NCBI GenBank assembly: GCA_009839535.1
Contig: VXPN01000362.1
Location: 1-11,849 of the forward strand
Direction: 5' to 3'
From: Boseongicola sp. SB0662_bin_57
GTDB taxonomy: Bacteria > Pseudomonadota > Alphaproteobacteria > Rhodobacterales > Rhodobacteraceae
DNA length: 11,849 nt
This document shows positions 5,840 to 11,849 of this stretch, one piece after another. Made by a program: the position numbers and the translations under genes. The notes under the pieces were generated by a model. It saw only the letters and a program-made list of their open reading frames with translations. It was not told the DNA's origin and searched no databases. The first letter of the stretch is position 1. The number at the start of each line of letters is the position of its first letter.

Positions 5840-7069
5840 ATGAACCAGCTTTCCCTTTTCGAGCAGGCCCGGTTCGCTGAGACGGCCGACATCTTCATCG
5901 ACCAGCTTGTCGGGTTCGATGAGTTCGGCCAGAGCACGGTGGCCGAGACTGTGGATGGCGTGCCCTACCTGACAAACGAGTTCTGGACGGCGGGCCAGCG
6001 TCAGGCGCCTTCGATTCACGAGGTTTCGTACCGGGCCTGTTTCAAGGCGCAGTTGCCCGAGTTCTTCATAGCTCGCCTCACCAGGCCCGACGACATCGTG
6101 TTCGACCCGTTCATGGGACGCGGCACGACTCCGCTGCAGGCTGCGCTGATGCGGCGACAGGCATTCGGCAATGACGTGAACCCGCTGTCGGTCTTGCTCA
6201 CGCGGCCCAGGTTGCGTGCAATCTCGCTTCAAGCGGTGGATGCCGCGCTGAAGTCCGTCGATTGGTCGCAAGGTGAGGTCGAGCGCGAAGACCTGCTCGC
6301 CTTCTACCATCCGGTGACGCTCAGGAAGTTGGAGGCGCTGCGTCGTTGGATTGCCGAACGCGCGCCTCTCGGCTCCGATGATGTTGATCCGGCGGCGGAC
6401 TGGATTCGCATGGTGGCGATCAATCGGCTTTCTGGGCATTCCGCTGGGTTTTTCTCGGTTCGTTCGATGCCGCCGAACCAGGCCGTGTCCGTCAAGGCGC
6501 AACTCAGGATCAACGAGAAGCAGGGCATCTCGCCGCCTGAGCGTGATGTTGCGGCAGTGATCCTGAAGAAGTCCAAGTCCCTGCTCAGGGATGGCTGCGT
6601 GCCAGATCAGGTGCTCTCGAGCCTGCATACAGGAGCGGCTTGGGAAGTGCCTGGCATACCCGATGGAGTGGTCGACCTGACCGTCACGTCGCCACCGTTT
6701 CTCGACATCGTGCAGTATGCTGCCGACAACTGGTTGCGTTGCTGGTTTGCGGGCATTGACCCGAACGCGATTGCGATCGACATGCATCGCACGGAAGACG
6801 CGTGGACGGAGATGGTGCGTCGCGTCCTTATTGAGCAAGCCCGCATCCTTTGTCCTGGAGGTTACTTGGCGTTCGAGGTCGGTGAGGTGCGCAATGGCAA
6901 GATCTTGCTCGAACGGCTGGTCTGGGAGGCCGCCGAGGGACTTCCGTTCGAACGCCTCGGCGTCATGGTGAATGATCAGGCATTCACGAAGACGGCAAAT
7001 TGCTGGGGCGTGGCGAACGGATCAAGAGGCACCAATTCCAACCGGATTGCCTTGCTGCAGCGGCATTAG
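5840..7069 (+). CDS. Solitary DNA methyltransferase (TSPPF type, probably N4-cytosine or N6-adenine)
   Basis: This is a 409-residue protein. The S-adenosylmethionine-binding motif I is FDPFMGRGTT (88-97), and the catalytic motif IV is TSPPF (283-287) in the context VDLTVTSPPFLDIVQYAADNW. Motif I precedes motif IV with almost 190 residues between, unlike the common arrangement in which SPP(Y/F) comes first. The N-terminal block NEFWTAGQRQAPSIHEVSYR and the C-terminal block FTKTANCWGVANGSRGTNSNR are typical of stand-alone methyltransferases of this group. The SPPF form favours N4-cytosine methylation but does not prove it; the product and target site are unknown. The start is the ATG at 5840, with AAGGAG at 5821-5826 (13 bases away) and AGAG at 5831. 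No intact restriction enzyme is adjacent: upstream is the decayed MmeI-like gene and downstream is non-coding. It is full length with no interruptions, so it seems under selection. Confidence 0.88.
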   Translation: MNQLSLFEQARFAETADIFIDQLVGFDEFGQSTVAETVDGVPYLTNEFWTAGQRQAPSIHEVSYRACFKAQLPEFFIARLTRPDDIVFDPFMGRGTTPLQAALMRRQAFGNDVNPLSVLLTRPRLRAISLQAVDAALKSVDWSQGEVEREDLLAFYHPVTLRKLEALRRWIAERAPLGSDDVDPAADWIRMVAINRLSGHSAGFFSVRSMPPNQAVSVKAQLRINEKQGISPPERDVAAVILKKSKSLLRDGCVPDQVLSSLHTGAAWEVPGIPDGVVDLTVTSPPFLDIVQYAADNWLRCWFAGIDPNAIAIDMHRTEDAWTEMVRRVLIEQARILCPGGYLAFEVGEVRNGKILLERLVWEAAEGLPFERLGVMVNDQAFTKTANCWGVANGSRGTNSNRIALLQRH

Positions 7070-7768
7070 GAAGCGCTTTCCTTGCGGTGGAGCGCATGGG
7101 TCTGGAGACGCTGAAACGTGAATGCAGACCGTGTCAGGAAATGGAGCCTGATGACTTGACGGGAGGGAAGTTCCGACCCGGCCGAAACGCGGAAGAACTC
7201 GCCCACTTTCAACGCCTTGCAGGACGATGTGAATGCCCGAGCCCCGATGGCTTGGGTGCCTGAATCGTAGATGAATTGCGTCTGATGCGACAATTCCAAG
7301 GCTGGCAGCGTGCGGTTCAAGCGGACACGCCACGACCTCATCGATCCGGGAGAAGGCAAGTGAGACGTGCGCTCAATCTCGAGGTGCAGCGTCTGCTTCA
7401 GGGCGTGCAACCATGTCAGACAAGGCCGAATCTTCGAGAAGGCCAGACTCTTGGTCAGGCTTGGTGAAGCCAAAGGCGGCATGTTGCCAGACACTGCGCC
7501 ATTGCCATTTGTCCCTGTCTTCCAGGTGCCAGTGCATGGCGGGCGGCACTGGCACGAGGAAGGCTTGCCGTCGGAGAGAGTCCGAATGTTTCTGGACGCT
7601 TTTGCGCAAGACATTCGGATCCGAGTGCAGATCTCGCGCACCTCGGGAGTTGCACTGTGCCGTCAGCAGCCGCAACGCAGGTTTCTTTCACGTTCGTCCG
7701 CTGGAGGTCGCGCATTTGCGATCACCTTGCCCCGGTTTCGAGGCGGCTCCGCGCCGTGTCGCAAGGGT
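7070..7768. other. 700-base gap between convergent genes, no supported gene
   Basis: The methyltransferase (plus) and the PbfA-like gene (minus) converge on this stretch. The longest open frame is on the minus strand at 7066-7641 (191 codons, from MREICTRIRMSCAKASRN), but it is rich in serine, proline and arginine, has no recognised domain and no clear Shine-Dalgarno, and overlaps other open frames on both strands. A second minus frame (7373-7675, with HWHLEDRDKWQWRSVWQHAA) has a more protein-like look but stops at 7373. The stretch may be a remnant of a mobile or lost gene. I cannot assign it. Confidence 0.4.
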
Positions 7769-9136
7769 TCACCTGCGTTGCTTCGAACCAGACTGGCCGA
7801 GAATTGCGGACTCGATGATGTCCAGCGCACGCGCGAGTTCACTTTCGGAAATCGTCAGCGGCGGCGAAAGCGTGAGGACGTTGCTTGCGCTGACCTTGAA
7901 TGACATGCCTTCGGCAAGGCAGGCGTAGCAAATTCGTTCTGCCAAGTCCGGGTCTGGCGTCCGCGCGTCCCGGTCCGCGACGATCTCGATGCCGAACAGG
8001 AGGCCACGTCCGCAAACATCGCCCACGGCACCGCATGCTCCGAGTTTCTCGCGCAGCCGGTCAATCGCGGTCTCGCCCAGCAGCGCGGCGCGTTCCGCAA
8101 GTCCCTCGTTTTCGATGATGTCCAGCGTCGTGAGTGCCGCCCGGGCGGTCACCGGATTCTTTTCGTGGGTGTAGTGGCCAATTGCGAAATCGCCTGCGAC
8201 GTCAAGCTCCGCTCGCGCGATCACCGCTGCAATGGGAAGCATGCCGCCTCCCAAGGCCTTTCCGAGCGTGATGATGTCTGGCGTGACGCCGTCATGGTTG
8301 TGGGCGAAGAAGCGGCCCGTCTTGCCAAGGCCCGTTGGAATCTCGTCCAGAATCAGAAGCGTGTCATGCTTGCGGCAGCTGGCCGCCACCGCTTGCCAAT
8401 AGCCGGATGGAGGGATCACGGGTGTCGCGCGCATCGGCTCGGCGATGAGGGCGGCGGTGTCGCCTTCACGCGCAAGCGTGTAGTCAACCATGGTTGCGCA
8501 GGCAAGATCGCAGACACTAGGCCCAGGATGACCATAGGCGCAGTGGAAGCAGTTGAACGGCGCAACGTGCTCGGTGCCGGGCAGGAGTGGCCCCGCAATG
8601 TGGCTTCGGAACGTGGACTCGCCGCCGACCGATGAGGCGCCGAACCCCGCGCCGTGAAAGCTGTCCCAGAACGAGAGCGTCTTGAACCGGCCTGTCGCCG
8701 CCCGGGCGATTTTCAGGGCTACTTCGTTTGCGTCCGATCCCCCGGTCGTGAAGAGAACCTTGGCTGGCCACGGCGCGAGTGCGGCAAGCCGTTCTGCAAG
8801 CGCGGTCGCGACCTCGTTGGCGAACCGTCGTGGCGCAAAGGGCAGGGCGTCGATCTGGTGCTTGACGGCCTCAACGAGGCGCGGATGGCCGTAGCCGATG
8901 TGATGCACCGAATTGCCGTGAAAATCCATGTAGCGGCGGCCGGAGGAGTCTTCGATCCAGATGCCTTCCGCCTTTACGATCGTGGACAGGCACGGAGAGG
9001 ACAGCGACTGGTGCAGGAAGGCGTCTGCATCCCGTCGGAGCAGCTTGCGGGTCGGAGGGTCGAGTTCCTGTGCGGCCCAGTCGCCTCGGGCAGGTGACGT
9101 GTTCGCCTCTCCCTCGGCATGCCGATGCCGCGTCAT
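7769..9136 (-). CDS. pbfA: PLP-dependent enzyme resembling (R)-1-hydroxy-2-aminoethylphosphonate ammonia-lyase
   Basis: This is a 455-residue fold-type I, class III aminotransferase-family protein. The start is the ATG at 9134-9136 (MTRHRHAEGEAN), which gives the usual family length; the frame stays open to 9493 but reads as non-coding. PLP-site features are GGSD near residues 132-135, WDSFHGAG (157-164), the cofactor-nitrogen aspartate Asp264 in LILDEIPTGLGKTG, and the Schiff-base lysine Lys293 in TLGKALGGGM. Features recalled from the PbfA group are FLHQSLSSPCL (40-50), YMDFHGNSVHHIGYGHP (69-85), a cysteine cluster Cys196/199/209/213 (CFHCAYG and CDLAC) and GHYTHEKNP (320-328). PbfA removes ammonia from hydroxy-aminoethylphosphonate to give phosphonoacetaldehyde; that is family knowledge, not proven here. 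The neighbouring phosphonate monoester hydrolase-like gene supports a phosphonate role. The alternative is an ordinary class III aminotransferase. Confidence 0.82.
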   Translation of the reverse strand: MTRHRHAEGEANTSPARGDWAAQELDPPTRKLLRRDADAFLHQSLSSPCLSTIVKAEGIWIEDSSGRRYMDFHGNSVHHIGYGHPRLVEAVKHQIDALPFAPRRFANEVATALAERLAALAPWPAKVLFTTGGSDANEVALKIARAATGRFKTLSFWDSFHGAGFGASSVGGESTFRSHIAGPLLPGTEHVAPFNCFHCAYGHPGPSVCDLACATMVDYTLAREGDTAALIAEPMRATPVIPPSGYWQAVAASCRKHDTLLILDEIPTGLGKTGRFFAHNHDGVTPDIITLGKALGGGMLPIAAVIARAELDVAGDFAIGHYTHEKNPVTARAALTTLDIIENEGLAERAALLGETAIDRLREKLGACGAVGDVCGRGLLFGIEIVADRDARTPDPDLAERICYACLAEGMSFKVSASNVLTLSPPLTISESELARALDIIESAILGQSGSKQRR

Positions 9137-9758
9137 CGCATTGCCCTGTCGCGATTCGTGGCGTGTCGACAGCTGTCCGGGAAGTTCATTGCCAGGGCAG
9201 GTTGGATGATGGTCTCCATTGTCGTGCTGGTCGGCTTGGACCTTCGGGCTTCCGCCCCTTCGGGCCTCTCCCTGCGGCGAGGGGCCGCTGTCTGGACGAA
9301 TCCTCGTGCCGATCATGCTTGGCTTGGCATACCTCCCTTTGTTCGCCAAGCCAAGACCGTCGCCGAGGCATCCGGGGCGAAGCTGGCCCGCCCTGGGCCG
9401 GCGGTGCGTCGCGCACCCGTACGAGCGACGGCACGCAAGATCGCGGCGCCGCAGGCAGGCCTTCCGGAGAGGCTGGAGCAGTTGTGTCTGCATCTTTCCG
9501 GCTCGGCAGCCATCGCCGTGCTTGCCGAGGATCTGACGCGGTTCGACGGGAAGCTGTCGCTTCAGCCAGCCAATTCCAGCTCTCCCGAATCGACGTCGCC
9601 TTCCCGCCGCCAGCCAGCCATGCCAGTCTGTGCATCAGCGCCAAGCGCTCGGAACCGCTTTCAGACGATTGGCGAGCTCGTTCCTGCTCTCGGCCACAAG
9701 CGGGGGCTTTACATGTCGCCGGCCGGTGACATGATCGGCTTCCAATGCGGGAGCCCTG
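9137..9758. other. Divergent intergenic region between PbfA-like and hydrolase genes
   Basis: The 622 bases between two divergent starts contain no gene I can support. They hold two strong palindromes: GGCCTCTC/GAGGGGCC (9263-9286, one G-T wobble, resembling REP-like extragenic palindromes) and an 11-bp perfect inverted repeat (9318-9355). Around 9470-9640 two plus-strand frames in succession (SAAIAVLAEDLTRFDGKLS, then SRIDVAFPPPASHASL) look like pieces of one protein across a frameshift. This might be a dead regulator, but I cannot name it. Confidence 0.4.
9318..9355. repeat. 11-bp perfect inverted repeat, possible operator
   Basis: CTTGGCTTGGC (9318-9328) and GCCAAGCCAAG (9345-9355) are exact reverse complements with a 16-base spacer. 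Each arm itself contains a tandem CTTGG/CCAAG repeat, a layout often seen in dimeric regulator sites. It lies about 180 bases upstream of the PbfA-like start and about 400 bases upstream of the hydrolase start, so it could control either or both. A transcript hairpin is the alternative. Confidence 0.45.
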
Positions 9759-11273
9759 ATGTCCGAGACGCCAAACGTACTGATCATCTTGATCGACCAG
9801 TTCCGGGGCGACCTGTTGGGCGACGGACCCTTGGCCAGGGTCGCGAAGCTGCCCCGGATGAGAGAGCTCGCGAGCGAGTCGGTCATGTTCGCGAACCACT
9901 ATTCGGTGGTCTCGCCCTGCGGCCCGAGCCGTGTTTCGCTCTTGACGGGGCAATACGCGATGAACCACAGGGCGGTCAGGAACGGCACGCCGCTGCGCCA
10001 CGATACGCCGAACATTGCCACAGCCGTCCGCACGATCGGATATTTGCCGCAGTTGTACGGATACACCGATACGACGCAGGACCCACGTGTGCTCGACGCC
10101 GATGACCCGCGGCTCCGAAGCGACGAGGAGTTGATGGCGGGCTTCGACGAAGCCCTGCGCATGCGCTCGGAATCCGATGACCGCGCCTGGCGTGACCATC
10201 TTGCGGCAAAGGGCAATCCCCTTCCCGAATACCCGGCTACCTACCGGCCCGATGGCGACAGGATTGCAGACCCGGCGCGTTATGCGGCGGAGGACAGCGA
10301 CACGGCGTTCCTGACTGATCGCTTCATTGATGGAATGGACGGCGCAGCACCGGGCTGGTTCGCGCTTCTGACCTATATCCGGCCGCATCCTCCCTTTGTC
10401 GCACCGGCGCCGTTCAACCGAATGTACGATCCTGCAGACATGCCGGCGCCCGCGACGGCCTTGCGCGGGGCGGGGGATCCCGACCGGCACCCGTTTGTTG
10501 CCCTCGCCAAGGAACGGCAACCTCCATCCTCGATGGTGGTCGGCTTCCCGGATCTGGACGCTTCTGCGGAGACGACGGCGGAACTGCGGGCGATCTATCT
10601 TGGCCTTGCAAGCGAGGTGGACATGCATGTCGGTCGCGTGATCGACTGGTTGAAGGCAAGCGGACAATGGAGCGACACGATCCTGGTTGTCACCTCCGAT
10701 CATGGCGAGATGCTTGGAGACTACGGATTGTGGGGCAAGGGCACGTTCCATGAAGCGGCCTTTCGCGTTCCGTTGATCGTCCGTGACCCGCACCGTCCGG
10801 ACACGCATGGCGAGGTCGTCGAGGGCATGACCGAATCCATCGATGTTCCGGTCACGCTTCTCGACCGTCTCGGTGCGGACGTGCCGCACGCGATGAATGG
10901 AACAAGCCGTCTGCCGCTCCTTGAAGACGTAAGGGGCGAGACCTGCGCCTGTTCCATGTCGGAATTTGATTTCGGCGATCCGGTGACGCCGACTCTATGG
11001 ATGCGGCGGCTCGGGGTCCGGTCCCGCGAATCCAGCCTTGCCGTTTTCAGAAGCGGACGGCACAGGCTGATCCAGTTTGGTTGCGACCTTCCGCCGATCC
11101 TGTTCGACATGGATCGCGACGGCGAAGGTCGCAACATTGCAGGTAGTCCTGGCGCGCCCGAGCTGTTCCAGCGCCTGATGGGCGAATTGCTCCGTCATCG
11201 CATGTCGAATGCCGAGGGAACGTTCGCAATGACGATGGTTGGCGAAGGCGGCGTCGGGACAGGAAACTGTTGA
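9759..11273 (+). CDS. Arylsulfatase-superfamily hydrolase, phosphonate monoester hydrolase-like
   Basis: This is a 504-residue protein. The start is the ATG at 9759, with CGGGAG (9748-9753) five bases upstream. There is no signal peptide, so it is cytoplasmic. The sulfatase signature C-x-P-x-R is Cys54-Gly-Pro-Ser-Arg58 in the context VVSPCGPSRVSLLTGQYAMNH; the cysteine is expected to be converted to formylglycine and act as nucleophile. Metal ligands fit Asp13 (LIDQFRGD) and Asp314-His315 (VTSDHGEMLGD); Lys327 (GKGTF) and His210 (IRPHPPF) sit where this family has substrate-contacting residues. The words MNHRAVRN, YIRPHPPFVAPAPF and MYDPADMPAP closely resemble the rhizobial phosphonate monoester hydrolase (PMH/PEH) rather than choline sulfatase or arylsulfatase. 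That enzyme cleaves phosphonate monoesters and is promiscuous towards phosphodiesters and sulfate esters. The same-strand binding-protein gene begins 194 bases downstream. The subgroup call is good; the natural substrate is inferred. Confidence 0.85.
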   Translation: MSETPNVLIILIDQFRGDLLGDGPLARVAKLPRMRELASESVMFANHYSVVSPCGPSRVSLLTGQYAMNHRAVRNGTPLRHDTPNIATAVRTIGYLPQLYGYTDTTQDPRVLDADDPRLRSDEELMAGFDEALRMRSESDDRAWRDHLAAKGNPLPEYPATYRPDGDRIADPARYAAEDSDTAFLTDRFIDGMDGAAPGWFALLTYIRPHPPFVAPAPFNRMYDPADMPAPATALRGAGDPDRHPFVALAKERQPPSSMVVGFPDLDASAETTAELRAIYLGLASEVDMHVGRVIDWLKASGQWSDTILVVTSDHGEMLGDYGLWGKGTFHEAAFRVPLIVRDPHRPDTHGEVVEGMTESIDVPVTLLDRLGADVPHAMNGTSRLPLLEDVRGETCACSMSEFDFGDPVTPTLWMRRLGVRSRESSLAVFRSGRHRLIQFGCDLPPILFDMDRDGEGRNIAGSPGAPELFQRLMGELLRHRMSNAEGTFAMTMVGEGGVGTGNC

Positions 11274-11467
11274 CGCGTGGCAAAATTTGTGAATCCGTGT
11301 CACAATGCCGATGCAAAGTCGGTGCAATCAGTCGACGGGGCTGGCCGGGCGTTGGAACGGCCCGAAAAAACTGGGGGGACTATCCGTGAATTGCGAACCA
11401 GGTATCGCGGTCTTTGTACGTTCAGGGAGGCTGGCCAGTCCAACGTCATCCAATCATGGGGGTTAAA

Positions 11468-11849
11468 ATGAAGAAGATACTTTTGTCCGGAGTTGCAGTT
11501 GCGATGCTGCCAGGCTTGGCATTCGCGAACTGTCCCGGCATCACGGTGGCAGACATGGGAGGTGTCGCGCCAGGTGCGTTTCCGCAGCAATACGACCTTG
11601 CAGAATTCCAGGCGGCAGCGGGCTGCACGATGGAGTTCAGCGGCAATCCCGAGGCGGCCGCGCTGAACGCGAAGATCGTCGGCAATCCCGACCTTCCGCC
11701 GCTGTCGGAACGAATTCCCGAAGAGCCGCTTGTCGTGGTGCCCTACGACAGCATCGGGAAGTATGGCGGCACGCTTGATGTCTTGTCCAACGCGACCGAG
11801 GCGGGGACATCCGACTTCCTTTCCGTGCGCCACGTCAACCTTGTGCGCT
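11468..11849 (+). CDS. ABC transporter substrate-binding protein, family 5 (partial, runs off the window)
   Basis: The ATG at 11468 begins MKKILLSGVAVAMLPGLAFA, a clear Sec signal peptide with likely cleavage after Ala20, and the frame is open to the last base (127 codons). The mature N-terminus has blocks typical of peptide/oligosaccharide-type family-5 solute-binding proteins: LNAKIVGNPDLPPLSERIP, then EEPLVVVPYDSIGKYGGTL, then TEAGTSDFLSVRHVNLVR. In the periplasm it would deliver a ligand to a DppBC/DppDF-type ABC permease that should be encoded just beyond the window. The ligand is not readable from sequence. Its position downstream of the hydrolase, on the same strand, suggests it brings in the ester that the hydrolase cleaves. 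The 194-base leader has no clear promoter or terminator. A G run (GGGGG, 11458-11462) serves as a weak ribosome site. Confidence 0.85.
   Translation, partial: MKKILLSGVAVAMLPGLAFANCPGITVADMGGVAPGAFPQQYDLAEFQAAAGCTMEFSGNPEAAALNAKIVGNPDLPPLSERIPEEPLVVVPYDSIGKYGGTLDVLSNATEAGTSDFLSVRHVNLVR

Noticed and set aside
5741..6838. 365-codon minus-strand open frame
   Set aside because: It is antisense to the DNA methyltransferase, whose plus-strand motifs I and IV are unambiguous.
9119..10105. 328-codon plus-strand open frame spanning the divergent intergenic region
   Set aside because: It runs into the hydrolase gene in a different frame, and its downstream half is clearly a shadow. A short segment near 9470-9580 looks protein-like, but not enough to call a gene.
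9186..10889. 567-codon minus-strand open frame
   Set aside because: It lies mostly antisense to the phosphonate monoester hydrolase-like gene and has no recognisable motif.
11346..11370. Hairpin CGGGC/GCCCG followed by six As, considered as a terminator after the hydrolase gene
   Set aside because: A plus-strand intrinsic terminator needs a T run after the stem, and here there is an A run. On the minus strand the T run precedes the stem, so it fits neither direction.

Overview
The window looks like part of an alphaproteobacterial chromosome, most likely Rhodobacterales. This rests on the GC-rich composition and on family resemblance of the right-hand genes (family-5 solute-binding protein, phosphonate monoester hydrolase-like enzyme, PbfA-like enzyme). 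It is inference, since there is no marker gene. The left two thirds is an accessory, partly decayed region and the right third is an intact catabolic locus.

Left part (1-1462): a tRNA gene at 65-162 has a tRNA-Leu-type body and a very long variable arm, but its anticodon loop presents GCC, the glycine (GGC/GGU) anticodon. It is followed on the minus strand by a small basic protein gene (262-477) with a good promoter and Shine-Dalgarno, and then by two coupled small genes of unknown function: a secreted 103-residue protein and an acidic 80-residue protein whose start and stop codons overlap as ATGA.

Mobile and decayed part (about 1476-5700): a GC-richer insertion element carries an IS4/IS50-type transposase fused to an N-terminal DruA-like (DUF4338) domain. 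Its DDE residues and YREK signature are present, but the C-terminus has moved to another frame at 1803-1807. Next is a four-helix membrane protein with a TTG start (3910-4362, minus). After it comes a heavily decayed MmeI-like fused restriction-methylation gene (4471-5700): frameshifts, two in-frame stops and loss of the whole methyltransferase core. An intact solitary DNA methyltransferase follows (5840-7069, plus).

Right part (7769-11849): a PLP enzyme resembling PbfA, (R)-1-hydroxy-2-aminoethylphosphonate ammonia-lyase, is transcribed leftward. Divergently to the right lie an arylsulfatase-superfamily enzyme resembling phosphonate monoester hydrolase and the start of a periplasmic family-5 ABC binding protein that runs off the window. 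Together they suggest uptake of a phosphonate ester, hydrolysis to the free phosphonate, and removal of ammonia from a hydroxy-aminoethylphosphonate headgroup. The divergent intergenic region holds an 11-bp perfect inverted repeat.

The most unusual item is the leucine-type tRNA with a glycine anticodon. The most coherent possible system is the phosphonate-ester cluster.
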